From: CAXXXW01 sp963665555
Lineage (GTDB): Bacteria; Pseudomonadota; Alphaproteobacteria; Thalassobaculales; Thalassobaculaceae
Assembly (NCBI GenBank): GCA_963665555.2
Contig: OY762308.1
Location: forward strand, 868,001-932,000
Direction: 5' to 3'
Length of the DNA: 64,000 nt
Positions 51,012 through 58,988 of this stretch are shown one piece after another. Below the pieces are notes generated by a model. It was given only the letters and a program-made list of their open reading frames with translations. It had not been told where the DNA came from and made no database searches. The position numbers were made by a program, and so were the translations under genes. The stretch's first letter is position 1; each line of letters begins with the position of its first letter.

Positions 51012-52124
51012 TCAGCCCCAGGGGCGCGCCGCCGCCCCGCCCTCGCCGGAGGGCGCGCCGCGCGGCGGCGGCGGCGGGACCGCGCGCCGGCCCGGCCCGG
51101 GCGCCGCGCCGCCGTTGCCGCCCCCGCCGCCGGCATTTCCGCCGCCGTCCTTGCCGCCGCCCGGCTCGCCGCCGAAGGCGCTCCTGGCCAATTCGGCGAT
51201 CCCGGCGACGCTGCCGATCAGGTTCGCGGCCTCCAGCGGCATCATCACGACCTTCTGGTTGTCGGCCGACGCGACCTTCTCCAGCGCCTCGGCGTAGCGC
51301 TGGGCGACGAAGTAGTTGATGGCGTGGAGGTTGCCCGTCTCGATGGCGTCGGAGACCGCGGTGGTGGCCCTGGCCTCGGCGTCGGCGGCGCGTTCGCGGG
51401 CCTCGGCGTCGCGGAAGGCGGCCTCGCGCCGCCCCTCGGCCTCCAGGATCTGCGACGCCTTCTCGCCTTCGGCGCGCAGGATGGCGGCCTGTTTCTCGCC
51501 CTCGGCCTGGAGGATTTCGGCGCGCTTCTGGCGTTCGGCCATCATCTGCTGGTTCATCGCCAGCGTGAGGTCGCGCGGCGGCGTCAGGTCCTTGATCTCC
51601 ACCCGCGTCACCTTCACCCCCCAGGGGTTGGTGGCGAGGTCGATGACGCGCAGCAGGCGCTCGTTGATCTCGTCGCGCCGGGAGAGCACGTCGTCCAGCG
51701 CCATGCCGCCGATCACCGAGCGGATGTTGGTCATCGACAGGTTGGTGATCGCCTGGCGCAGGTCGTTCACCTCGTAGGCCGCCCGGGCCGCGTCCATCAC
51801 CTGGTAGAAGGTCACGGCGTCGGTCGAGACGGTGGCGTTGTCGAGCGTGATCACGTCTTGGCTCGGAACGTCGAGCACCGTTTCGCGCATCGACTGCTTC
51901 TGCGGCTCGCCCACGCGCTCGATGAAGGGGAGGATCAGGTGCAGGCCGGGCCGGAGCGTGCGCGTGTAGCGCCCGAACCGCTCGACCGGCCATTCCGAGG
52001 CCTGGGGCACGATCTGGACCGCCTTGCGCACGAGGATCAGCGCGACGATCAGCGCCGCGACGACGAAGATCAGGAACGGGCTGGGCGCGAACAGGCCGAG
52101 GAGGTCGCCGAGGTCGAGGGACAT
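51012..52124 (-). CDS. SPFH-domain stomatin/prohibitin-like protein (QmcA-type)
   Basis: A 370-residue membrane scaffold. A short N-terminal transmembrane segment (FLIFVVAALIVALILVRKAV) is followed by the SPFH/Band-7 domain (VPQASEWPVERFGRYTRTL and FYQVMDAARAAYEVNDLRQ), then a coiled-coil (EILQAEGEKQAAILRAEGE) and the NLIGSVAGIAELARSAF patch. The C-terminus is unusual, about 45 residues of Gly, Pro and Ala in a low-complexity tail. Start ATG 52124. It forms an operon with the following NfeD gene. Divergent from the M14 peptidase gene. Confidence 0.92.
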   Translation of the reverse strand: MSLDLGDLLGLFAPSPFLIFVVAALIVALILVRKAVQIVPQASEWPVERFGRYTRTLRPGLHLILPFIERVGEPQKQSMRETVLDVPSQDVITLDNATVSTDAVTFYQVMDAARAAYEVNDLRQAITNLSMTNIRSVIGGMALDDVLSRRDEINERLLRVIDLATNPWGVKVTRVEIKDLTPPRDLTLAMNQQMMAERQKRAEILQAEGEKQAAILRAEGEKASQILEAEGRREAAFRDAEARERAADAEARATTAVSDAIETGNLHAINYFVAQRYAEALEKVASADNQKVVMMPLEAANLIGSVAGIAELARSAFGGEPGGGKDGGGNAGGGGGNGGAAPGPGRRAVPPPPPRGAPSGEGGAAARPWG

Positions 52125-52206
52125 GGGGCCGCTCCCGCGCGAAAGGCCGCGCCGCCGGGGCGGCGGCGCAGGTCGCCCGTATATGTAATCCGTTCCGCGC
52201 GGTTCC

Positions 52207-52225
52207 GCCAGCGCGTCGCGCTGGC
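52207..52225. promoter_or_regulatory. Perfect 9-base inverted repeat between divergent SPFH and M14 genes
   Basis: GCCAGCGCG and CGCGCTGGC flank a single central T in the 161-base divergent gap. The spacing suits a dimeric regulator binding site, but chance occurrence in GC-rich DNA cannot be excluded. Confidence 0.3.
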
Positions 52226-52285
52226 CAGGCGGCGGCGCGGCGGATAGACTTCGGCTCCCCGCCACAACCGGAGACGCGAGGGAAC

Positions 52286-53440
52286 ATGATCTCCATCGAC
52301 GCCGCCTTCGACGGCGGCAACATCGAGGTTCTGCGGGCCGACGACCCGGCCGACATCCGCCTCGCCATCCGCAAGGACAGCGAGGCCGATTTTTACCAGT
52401 GGTTCTCGTTCCGCGTCTCCGGCGCGCGCGGCGTCGATCTCGCGCTGCGCATCGAGAACGCGGGCGGGGCCAGCTACCCGCGCGGCTGGGAGGGCTACCG
52501 CGCCGTCGCCTCGACGGACCGCCGCCGCTGGCTGCGCGTCCCGACGGACTACGCCGGCGGCGCGCTGACGATTCGCCACCGGCCGGAGAGTGACGCGGTC
52601 CACTACGCCTATTTCGCGCCCTACTCGATGGAGCGTCACGCCGACCTGGTGGCGCGCTGCCAGGCCGCCGAGGGGGTGGCGCTGTCCACGCCGGGAACCA
52701 CCGCGCTCGGCCGGCCGATCGACATCCTGCGCTTCGGGGAGCCGGACGCGGCCCGGCCGTCGATCTGGGCGATCGCGCGCCAGCATCCGGGCGAGACCAT
52801 GGCCGAATGGTTCATGGAGGGTTTCCTCGACCGGCTGGTCGACGCCGAGGACGGGGCCGCCCGCGCGCTGCGCGAGCGCGCCGCGATCCACGCCGTCCCC
52901 AACATGAACCCGGACGGCGGCGCGCTCGGCAACCTGCGGGTCAACTCCCGGGGCGCCAACCTCAACCGCGAATGGGAGGCGCCGAGCCTCGAGCGCAGCC
53001 CGGAAGTGTTCCATGTGCGCGAGGCGATGCGCCGGACCGGGGTCGATCTCTGCCTCGACGTGCATGGCGACGAGGCGATGCCCTACAACTTCATCGTCGG
53101 CCTCGACGGGATCGCGGAGGCCAGCCCGGCCCAGCGCGCCACCGTCCGGCGCTTCGCCGGCGCGCTCGCCGACCTCAACCCGGACTTCCAGACCGCGCGC
53201 GGCTACCCGCCGGCCAAGCCCGGCCAGGGGCTGACGACGACCTGCACCGGCTGGCTCGGCAAGCATCTCGGCGCGGCGTCGATGACGCTGGAAATGCCGT
53301 TCAAGGACGCCGCCAACGCGCCGGACGAGCGGGTCGGCTGGTCGCCGGGCCGGGCCATGGCGCTCGGCCGCTCGTCGATCGAGGCGATGCTGGCGGTGAT
53401 GGCGTACCTGCCGCTGCCGCGCGGCGGAGCGGAGGGGTAG
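52286..53440 (+). CDS. M14-family zinc carboxypeptidase (cytosolic carboxypeptidase-like)
   Basis: A 384-residue peptidase. The N-terminal beta-sandwich domain (DFYQWFSFRVSGARGVDLAL and YFAPYSMERH) is that of the cytosolic carboxypeptidase subfamily. Zinc ligands are His and Glu in ARQHPGETMAEW near residue 170 and His in LDVHGDEAMPYNF near residue 265; the catalytic Glu is in SMTLEMPFKD near the C-terminus. Eukaryotic relatives remove glutamates from tubulin tails, but the bacterial role is unclear. ATG 52286 has GAGGGA ahead. The next gene starts at the base after its stop. Confidence 0.9.
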   Translation: MISIDAAFDGGNIEVLRADDPADIRLAIRKDSEADFYQWFSFRVSGARGVDLALRIENAGGASYPRGWEGYRAVASTDRRRWLRVPTDYAGGALTIRHRPESDAVHYAYFAPYSMERHADLVARCQAAEGVALSTPGTTALGRPIDILRFGEPDAARPSIWAIARQHPGETMAEWFMEGFLDRLVDAEDGAARALRERAAIHAVPNMNPDGGALGNLRVNSRGANLNREWEAPSLERSPEVFHVREAMRRTGVDLCLDVHGDEAMPYNFIVGLDGIAEASPAQRATVRRFAGALADLNPDFQTARGYPPAKPGQGLTTTCTGWLGKHLGAASMTLEMPFKDAANAPDERVGWSPGRAMALGRSSIEAMLAVMAYLPLPRGGAEG

Positions 53441-53803
53441 ATGCTCGTCGTCCACGGCCTCGCGAATTGCGACGCCTGCCGCAAGGCGCGCAAACGGCTC
53501 GAACGCGCCGGGGCCGCGCACCGTTTCCACGACCTTCGCAAGGACGGGCTGGACCGCGAAACGGCCGAGGCGTGGCTCGCCGCGATCGGGCCGGAGCGGC
53601 TGGTCAACCGGCGGAGCGCGACCTGGCGCGGCCTGCCTGAGGCCGAGCGGGCGCGGCTCGACGCCGATCCGGCGGGGCTGCTCTGCGCGCACCCGACGCT
53701 GGCCAGGCGGCCGGTGATCGACCTCGGCGGCGCGTGGATCGCGGGTTTCGACGCCGCCGCCGCCGCCGCCCTCGACGCGCGTCTGGCGGAGCGCGGGGCG
53801 TAG
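53441..53803 (+). CDS. ArsC/Spx-fold (arsenate reductase-like) protein
   Basis: A 120-residue thioredoxin-fold protein of the ArsC/YffB/Spx group. The N-terminal CDAC motif (LANCDACRKARKRLE at residue 10) supplies the redox Cys pair; HRFHDLRKDGLDRETAEAWL and LLCAHPTLARRPVIDL with the conserved RRPVI are typical. Without other ars genes nearby, arsenate reduction is unproved; YffB-type thiol reductases are as plausible. The gene begins immediately after the M14 stop codon, with no gap. Confidence 0.85.
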   Translation: MLVVHGLANCDACRKARKRLERAGAAHRFHDLRKDGLDRETAEAWLAAIGPERLVNRRSATWRGLPEAERARLDADPAGLLCAHPTLARRPVIDLGGAWIAGFDAAAAAALDARLAERGA

Positions 53804-53855
53804 CGCCGCCGCGCGCCTTCCCGCCCGGCCCGGAATCGGGCATTGTAACCCGGCC

Positions 53856-54167
53856 ATGGCCCCGCGCATCGACATCCCGGCGGACCGGATCGCCGCCTTT
53901 TGCGAACGCTGGAAGATCGCCGACCTCTCCCTGTTCGGCTCAGTCCTGCGCGACGATTTCGGTCCCGACAGCGATGTGGACGTGCTTGTCGGTTTCCGCG
54001 ACGACGCGCGGCACGGCTTCGCCGAACTGGCCGACATGGAGGAGGAGTTGAAGACCCTGTTCGGCCGCGAGGTGGACCTGGTCCAGCGCGCCGTCGTCGA
54101 GAAAAGCCCGAACTGGATCCGCCGCAAATCGATCCTCGGCTCCGCGGAGCTCGTCCATGGATCGTGA
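53856..54167 (+). CDS. MNT-domain nucleotidyltransferase (MntA-like antitoxin)
   Basis: A 103-residue minimal nucleotidyltransferase with the full GSX10DXD active site (GSVLRDDFGPDSDVDVLVGF, residues 28-47) and a third Asp in EVDLVQRAV. In HEPN/MNT systems the MNT protein is the antitoxin and adds AMP to the toxin tyrosine. It overlaps the HEPN gene by 11 bases. A TGTAAC element lies about ten bases before the ATG, so leaderless transcription is conceivable. Confidence 0.85.
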   Translation: MAPRIDIPADRIAAFCERWKIADLSLFGSVLRDDFGPDSDVDVLVGFRDDARHGFAELADMEEELKTLFGREVDLVQRAVVEKSPNWIRRKSILGSAELVHGS

Positions 54168-54498
54168 CCTCGGGCACGTTTTCGACATCGTTTCGTCGGC
54201 GCGTCTGGCGCGGAAGTACGTTAACGGGGCGACCTACAACGAATTCATCGAGGACACGCGAATGCAAGACGCGGTCGTGAGGCGCCTCGAAATCATCGGC
54301 GAGGCGGCGGGCCGGCTTTCTCCGGGGTTCAGGCGGGAGCACGACGAAATTCCTTGGAACGAGATCAGGGGGATGCGCAACCGGGCGATCCACGGTTACG
54401 AAAAGCTCGACCTGGACATCGTTTGGACGGTCGCGCGGGAACGGCTCGCGACCCTCATCGCCCGTCTCGAACCCCTGCTTCCCCCGGAGGAGGAATGA
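54157..54498 (+). CDS. HEPN-domain (DUF86) toxin, HepT-like
   Basis: A 113-residue all-helical HEPN RNase-fold protein. The RX4HXY catalytic motif is RNRAIHGY around residue 75, followed by the DLDIVWTVARERL helix. Together with the MNT partner it forms the widespread HepT-MntA type VII toxin-antitoxin system. Base composition is lower than in the neighbours (35 of 60 G or C in 54241-54300). Its TGA overlaps the ATG of the next gene in ATGA. Confidence 0.88.
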   Translation: MDRDLGHVFDIVSSARLARKYVNGATYNEFIEDTRMQDAVVRRLEIIGEAAGRLSPGFRREHDEIPWNEIRGMRNRAIHGYEKLDLDIVWTVARERLATLIARLEPLLPPEEE

Positions 54499-55622
54499 GA
54501 ACCGCCGACGTCATCGTGGTCGGCGGCGGGCTGGTCGGCGCGGCGCTGGCGCGGGGGATGGCGCGGGCGGGCGCGGAGGTTCTCCTGCTCGACGAGGGCG
54601 ACGACGCCTTCCGCGCCTCGCGCGGCAATTTCGGGCTGGTCTGGGTCCAGTCCAAGGGCGACGGCATGGGCGAATACGCCCGCTGGTCGCGGCTCTCCTC
54701 CGACCTCTGGCCCGGCTTCGCGGCCGAGCTGCGCGAGGAAACGGGGATCGACGCCGGCCACCGCCGCCCCGGCGGGCTGGAGCTTTGCCTCGACGAGGCG
54801 GAGTGCGAGGCCCACGCCGCCTCGATCGCGCGGATGCACAACCAGCCGGGCGGCGCCAACGACCGCCGCGTCGTCGACGGCGGCGAGGTCCGCCGGATGG
54901 AGCCGGCGGTCGGGCCGGAGGTCGTCGGCGCGTCGTTCTGCCCGCACGACGGGGCGGTCGATCCGCTGGCCGCGCTGCGCGCGCTGCACCGGAGCGCGGC
55001 CGCCGCCGGCGCCGCCTTCCTTGCCGAACGCCGCGTCGAACGCATCCTTCCCGAACGCGGCGGCTTCCGGGTCGAAACCGCGCGCGAGGCGTTTTCCGCC
55101 GGCCGGGTCGTCGTGGCGGCCGGCAACGGGACCCCGCCGCTCGCCGCGCAAATCGGCGTCGAGGTCCCGGTCGCGCCGGAGCGCGGCCATATCCTGGTCA
55201 CCGAGCGGGTCCGCCCGCTGTTCCGCCATGTGCTGGGACAGGTCCGCCAGACCCCGCAGGGCACGGTCATGCTCGGCGCGACGAGGGAGTCGGTGGGGTT
55301 CGATGTCGGCTTCAACCCGGAAATGGCGCGCGCGATCGCCGCGCGGGCGGTCCGCAAGGTTCCGGCGCTGGAGGGGCTGCGCGTCGTGCGCGGCTGGAGC
55401 GCGCTCAGGATCATGCCGGCCGACGGCTTCCCGATCTACGGCGAATCGGAGGCGCATCCCGGCGCCTTCGCCGCGACCTGCCACAGCGGCGTCACCCTGG
55501 CGGCGGCGCACGCGCTGCGCCTCGCGCCGAAATTGCTGGAGCCGGGCCTGGAGGAGGAATTCCCGGCGTTCTCGCCCCGGAGGTTCGATGTTTCGCAGAC
55601 TGTCCGGCCCGCCCAGGCCTAG
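54495..55622 (+). CDS. DadA-family FAD-dependent amino-acid dehydrogenase subunit
   Basis: A 375-residue glycine-oxidase/DadA-type flavoprotein. DVIVVGGGLVGAALARGMARAG is the FAD Rossmann motif at residue 5; SRGNFGLVWVQSKGDG, PERGHILVTERVRP, GATRESVGFDVGFN and RIMPADGFPIYGES follow, the last near the active site. It is the first of three genes with the order FAD subunit, 2Fe-2S subunit, FAD/2Fe-2S subunit, as in LhpBEF D-hydroxyproline dehydrogenase or octopine/nopaline oxidases. ATG 54495 overlaps the HEPN stop. The real substrate may be another amino acid. Confidence 0.88.
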   Translation: MRTADVIVVGGGLVGAALARGMARAGAEVLLLDEGDDAFRASRGNFGLVWVQSKGDGMGEYARWSRLSSDLWPGFAAELREETGIDAGHRRPGGLELCLDEAECEAHAASIARMHNQPGGANDRRVVDGGEVRRMEPAVGPEVVGASFCPHDGAVDPLAALRALHRSAAAAGAAFLAERRVERILPERGGFRVETAREAFSAGRVVVAAGNGTPPLAAQIGVEVPVAPERGHILVTERVRPLFRHVLGQVRQTPQGTVMLGATRESVGFDVGFNPEMARAIAARAVRKVPALEGLRVVRGWSALRIMPADGFPIYGESEAHPGAFAATCHSGVTLAAAHALRLAPKLLEPGLEEEFPAFSPRRFDVSQTVRPAQA

Positions 55623-55884
55623 CGTCTCCCTCCTCTTCGAGGGCGCGGAGGTGGAGGCCCTGGAGGGCGACACGCTGGCGGCGGCGCTGCTCGCGGCCGG
55701 CGTCCCGTTCCGGCGCGAATCGGCGGTCTCCGGCCGGCCGCGCGCGCCGTTCTGCATGATGGGCGCGTGTTTCGAGTGCCTGGTGGAGATCGACGGCGCG
55801 GCCAACCGGCAGGCCTGCCTCGAACCCGTGCGCGAGGGCATGTCGGTCCGCCTCCAGCCGGCGGCGCGCGGGGTCGGGCCGTGA
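55588..55884 (+). CDS. 2Fe-2S ferredoxin-like small subunit of the amino-acid dehydrogenase
   Basis: A 98-residue subunit with a plant-ferredoxin-type cluster motif: CMMGACFECLVEIDG then NRQAC, giving C-x4-C-x2-C and the last Cys. The N-terminal strands (SVSLLFEGAEVEALEGDTL) match the HcnA/LhpE family. It overlaps the upstream gene by 35 bases and its stop overlaps the next GTG in GTGA. It shuttles electrons between the two flavin subunits. Confidence 0.9.
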   Translation: MFRRLSGPPRPSVSLLFEGAEVEALEGDTLAAALLAAGVPFRRESAVSGRPRAPFCMMGACFECLVEIDGAANRQACLEPVREGMSVRLQPAARGVGP

Positions 55885-57296
55885 GCGGCGCGGCGGACGC
55901 CGTTGTCGTCGGGGCCGGGCCGGCCGGCATGTCGGCCGCGGCCGCGCTCGCCGAGGCGGGGGCGCATACGGTCGTGCTGGACGAGCAGGCCGGGCCGGGC
56001 GGCCAGATCTACCGCGGCGTCGAGACGGTGCGCCGCCTGCGCCCCGCCGACATGGCGTTCCTCGGTTCCGCCTACGCGCGCGGCGCCGGCGTCGTGGAGG
56101 CCTTCCGCGCGGTCCGGCTCGACTACCGGCCGGGCGCCGCCGTCTGGCATGTCGGCGCGCCGGGCAGGGGCGGGCGGCGCGACGTGCTGTACAGCCGGGG
56201 CGGCGCCGCGTCGCGGGTCTCGGCCCGGTATGTCGTGATCGCGACCGGCGCGCTGGAGCGCCCGGTCCCGGTTCCCGGCTGGACCCTGCCCGGCGCGATG
56301 ACCGCCGGCGCGGTCCAGTCGGCGCTGAAGACCTCCGGCGTCTATCCCGCCGGCCGCCCGGTGCTGGCCGGGAGCGGCCCGCTGCTGCTCCAGCTGGCGG
56401 CGCAGCTGCTGGCGGCGCGCGTTCCCGTCGCGGCGATCGTGGACACGACGCCGCCGGGCGGCTGGCGGCGCGCGTTCCTCCGCCTGCCGGGCGCGCTCGC
56501 CGCCGGCCCGTACCTGGCCAGGGGCTGGGAGATGTTGCGGGCCGTCCGCCGGTCCGGCGTCCCGGTCCACGCCGGCGCGAGCCGCCTCGCCCTTCGGGGC
56601 GAGGACCGCGTGACGGCGGTCGCGTTCCACGCCGGCGGCGGCGAGCGGACCGTCGAAGCCGATGTCGTCGCGCTGCACGAGGGCGTGGTCCCGGACACGC
56701 ACCTTTCCCGCCTCGCCGGCGTCGAACACCGCTGGGACGCGCCGGGGCGCTGTTTCCGCCCGGTCGTCGGCCCCTGGGGCGAGACCTCGGCGCCCGGCGT
56801 TTACATCGCCGGCGATGGCGGCGGGATCGCCGGCGCGGTCGCGGCCGGGCATGGCGGCCGGATCGCCGGGCTGGCCGTCGCCGAACGGCTCGGCCTCGTC
56901 GGGGAGGCGGAGCGCGACTTCCGCGCCGAGGACGCGCGGACGCGCCGTTTCCTCGAACTCGGCCTGCGCCCGTTCCTCGACCGCTGGTTCCCGCCGCCGG
57001 ACGCGGCCGGCGCGATCCCGGACGGGGTGGCGGTCTGCCGCTGCGAGGAGACGACCGCGGGCGAGGTTCGCGCGGCGGTGGCCGAGGGCTGCGCCGGGCC
57101 GAACCAGGTCAAGGCCTTCCTGCGTTGCGGCATGGGGCCGTGCCAGGGCCGGATGTGCGCCGCGACCGTGACCGAGATCGTCGCGGCGGCGCGCGGGCGA
57201 AGCCCGGCCGAGGTCGGGACCTTCCGGGTCCGCCCGCCCGCGCGGGCGGTGACGCTGGCCGAAATCGCCGAAATGGCGGCGCCCGGCGGCGGCTGA
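55881..57296 (+). CDS. FAD/NAD(P)-binding oxidoreductase subunit with C-terminal BFD-type 2Fe-2S domain
   Basis: A 471-residue subunit. Two Rossmann domains (VVVGAGPAGMSAAAALAEAG and the later VLAGSGPLLLQLAAQ) bind FAD and possibly NAD; YIAGDGGGIAGAVAAG is the second FAD motif. The C-terminal BFD-like 2Fe-2S domain contains VCRCEETTAGEVRAAV and RCGMGPCQGRMC, five Cys in the expected spacing. Start is GTG 55881. Similar to HcnB, LhpF or opine oxidase subunit A. No other catabolic gene (transporter, racemase, regulator) follows. Confidence 0.88.
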   Translation: MSGAADAVVVGAGPAGMSAAAALAEAGAHTVVLDEQAGPGGQIYRGVETVRRLRPADMAFLGSAYARGAGVVEAFRAVRLDYRPGAAVWHVGAPGRGGRRDVLYSRGGAASRVSARYVVIATGALERPVPVPGWTLPGAMTAGAVQSALKTSGVYPAGRPVLAGSGPLLLQLAAQLLAARVPVAAIVDTTPPGGWRRAFLRLPGALAAGPYLARGWEMLRAVRRSGVPVHAGASRLALRGEDRVTAVAFHAGGGERTVEADVVALHEGVVPDTHLSRLAGVEHRWDAPGRCFRPVVGPWGETSAPGVYIAGDGGGIAGAVAAGHGGRIAGLAVAERLGLVGEAERDFRAEDARTRRFLELGLRPFLDRWFPPPDAAGAIPDGVAVCRCEETTAGEVRAAVAEGCAGPNQVKAFLRCGMGPCQGRMCAATVTEIVAAARGRSPAEVGTFRVRPPARAVTLAEIAEMAAPGGG

Positions 57297-57329
57297 GGCG
57301 GCCGCCGCGCCGTTTTCGCGCCGAACCGC

Positions 57330-57358
57330 TTGCCCGCGCCGCCCCGGCCCCGTGTAAT
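57330..57358 (+). promoter_or_regulatory. Candidate promoter of the vWA-like gene
   Basis: TTGCCC (57330-57335), 17-base spacer, TGTAAT (57353-57358); the ATG is 36 bases further at 57395. Confidence 0.45.
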
Positions 57359-57394
57359 GCGGCGCGGAACCGGACGACACGGGAAGGGACCCGG

Positions 57395-58273
57395 ATGAGG
57401 GCGCGCCGTCTTTTCGCCTGCCTGGCTTGCGCGGCGCTCGCGCTCGCGTTGCTGGCGACGCGCACGCCGGCGCGGACGGAGGAGACGCCGGGCGCGCCGG
57501 AGGCCGCCGAGGCGGTCGACGTCGACCTCCAGCTGGTGCTGGCCGTGGACATTTCCGGCAGCATCGACGCGCTGGAGGCCCGGCTCCAGCGCGACGGCTA
57601 TATCCAGGCGCTGCTCGACCCCTATGTCGTGCAAGCGATCCAGCAGGGGCGGCACGGGCGGATCGCGCTCGCCTACACCGAATGGGCCGGCCCGCTGAAC
57701 CAGCGCCTGGTGGTGGACTGGCGCGCGATCGACGGCCCGGAGAGCGCCGCCGCCTTCGCCGCCCTGCTGCGCGAGGCGCCGCTGGGCGCGGGGCATCGCA
57801 CCTCGATCAGCAACGCCATCCTCCACGCCGTCGCGCTGTTCCGCCAGGGCGGGTTCCGGGCCGCGCGCAAGGCGATCGACATTTCCGGCGACGGGCCGAA
57901 CAACGGCGGCTTCTATGTGGACGACACCCGCCACCGCGCGGCGGAGCGGGGCATCACGATCAACGGCCTGCCGATCCTGAACGGCCGCCCGTCGCCGCTC
58001 GGCGTGCCGGCGCTGGAGGACATCGACCTGTATTACGAGGACTGCGTGATCGTCGGGCCGGGGGCGTTCATCGTGGTCGCGGAGACGCCGGAGAGTTTCG
58101 CGGCGGCGGTGCGGCGCAAGCTGATCCTCGAAATTTCCGGCCTGCGCCCCCCGCCGCGCCGCGGCGCCGGCCGCGAAGGCGTGGTCCCGGCCCAGGCGTA
58201 CCGGGGCCTGACCGACTGCGCGATCGGCGAGAAGCGCTACCAGCTGCTGTTGCGCCGCAACGCGGGGAACTGA
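57395..58273 (+). CDS. DUF1194-family exported von Willebrand factor A-like protein
   Basis: A 292-residue secreted protein. A signal peptide runs through about residue 30 (LFACLACAALALALLATRTPA). The MIDAS motif is AVDISGSIDALEARLQ (DxSxS with D at the second position), followed by IALAYTEWAGPLNQRLVVDW and AIDISGDGPNNGG, which holds the MIDAS Thr/Asp-like partner. DUF1194 proteins are common in alphaproteobacteria and of unknown role. It stands alone with its own promoter candidate. Confidence 0.85.
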   Translation: MRARRLFACLACAALALALLATRTPARTEETPGAPEAAEAVDVDLQLVLAVDISGSIDALEARLQRDGYIQALLDPYVVQAIQQGRHGRIALAYTEWAGPLNQRLVVDWRAIDGPESAAAFAALLREAPLGAGHRTSISNAILHAVALFRQGGFRAARKAIDISGDGPNNGGFYVDDTRHRAAERGITINGLPILNGRPSPLGVPALEDIDLYYEDCVIVGPGAFIVVAETPESFAAAVRRKLILEISGLRPPPRRGAGREGVVPAQAYRGLTDCAIGEKRYQLLLRRNAGN

Positions 58274-58322
58274 GCCGCCGGGGCGCGCGCGCCGGCCCGC
58301 CGCCGGGCCGTGCGCGCCATCG

Positions 58323-58883
58323 TCATCCGCAGCGCAGGAAGAACAGCGCCCAGGGCCACATCAGCTCCTCCTCGTCGGTGGCCGGCCGGTCGCCCGGCGG
58401 GTCGAAGACCAGCCAGAGCGGGCCGCGCCCGCCGATGTCGAGCGGGCGGCCGTTCGACCGCGTGGCCAGCACCCAGTCGCGCGCCGCGATCTCTTCGGCC
58501 GGGATTTCGGTGGAGAACCCGTCGAGCGCCAGCGTCGCCAGCGGCTTGCCGACGCAGCCCGCCGCCGCCAGCACATCGGCCAGCCGCGGGCCGGAGAAGG
58601 TTTTCGGCGCGATCCACTGGTGGAATTCGATGCCGATTTCCATCTCGCCGAGGCTCTCCAGCATGGCGCGGTCGAAGGCGAACGCCTTCTCGAAACCCGT
58701 CTCGTGGTAGCCGAGGAAGGCGTCGCGCCGCGCGTCGAAGGGCGGCCGGTTGGTCCTGTCGATGTCGCCCGCGACGACCAGCACGGTGTCGCCGACCGGC
58801 CCGTCCGCGACATCGGCGGCGACGGCCGGCCCGGCAAGCGCGAGCGCGAAGGCGGCGGCGATGGCGAGGGCGGCGGTTTTCAT
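58323..58883 (-). CDS. Small exported molybdopterin-oxidoreductase-like protein
   Basis: A 186-residue protein with a clean signal peptide (MKTAALAIAAAFALALAGPAVAA). The mature part has the short SUOX-like pattern: VLVVAGDIDRTNRPPFDARRD, FHQWIAPKTFSGPRLADVL and DPPGDRPATDEEE. It is about half the size of a sulfite-oxidase fold domain and the usual Mo-ligand Cys is only one possibility (AAAGCVGKPL). Members are annotated as molybdopterin-dependent oxidoreductases, but cofactor binding here is uncertain. RBS AAAGGA before ATG 58883. Divergent from the P450 gene. Confidence 0.7.
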   Translation of the reverse strand: MKTAALAIAAAFALALAGPAVAADVADGPVGDTVLVVAGDIDRTNRPPFDARRDAFLGYHETGFEKAFAFDRAMLESLGEMEIGIEFHQWIAPKTFSGPRLADVLAAAGCVGKPLATLALDGFSTEIPAEEIAARDWVLATRSNGRPLDIGGRGPLWLVFDPPGDRPATDEEELMWPWALFFLRCG

Positions 58884-58988
58884 TACGGCATCCTTTCCGA
58901 AACGCCCGTTCGGGCGCGGTTGAGGGCGAGGCCCCCGAAACCGATAATGTCCAAAGCGGTCGAGGCCGCAAGGCGGAAAGGCGAGGCG

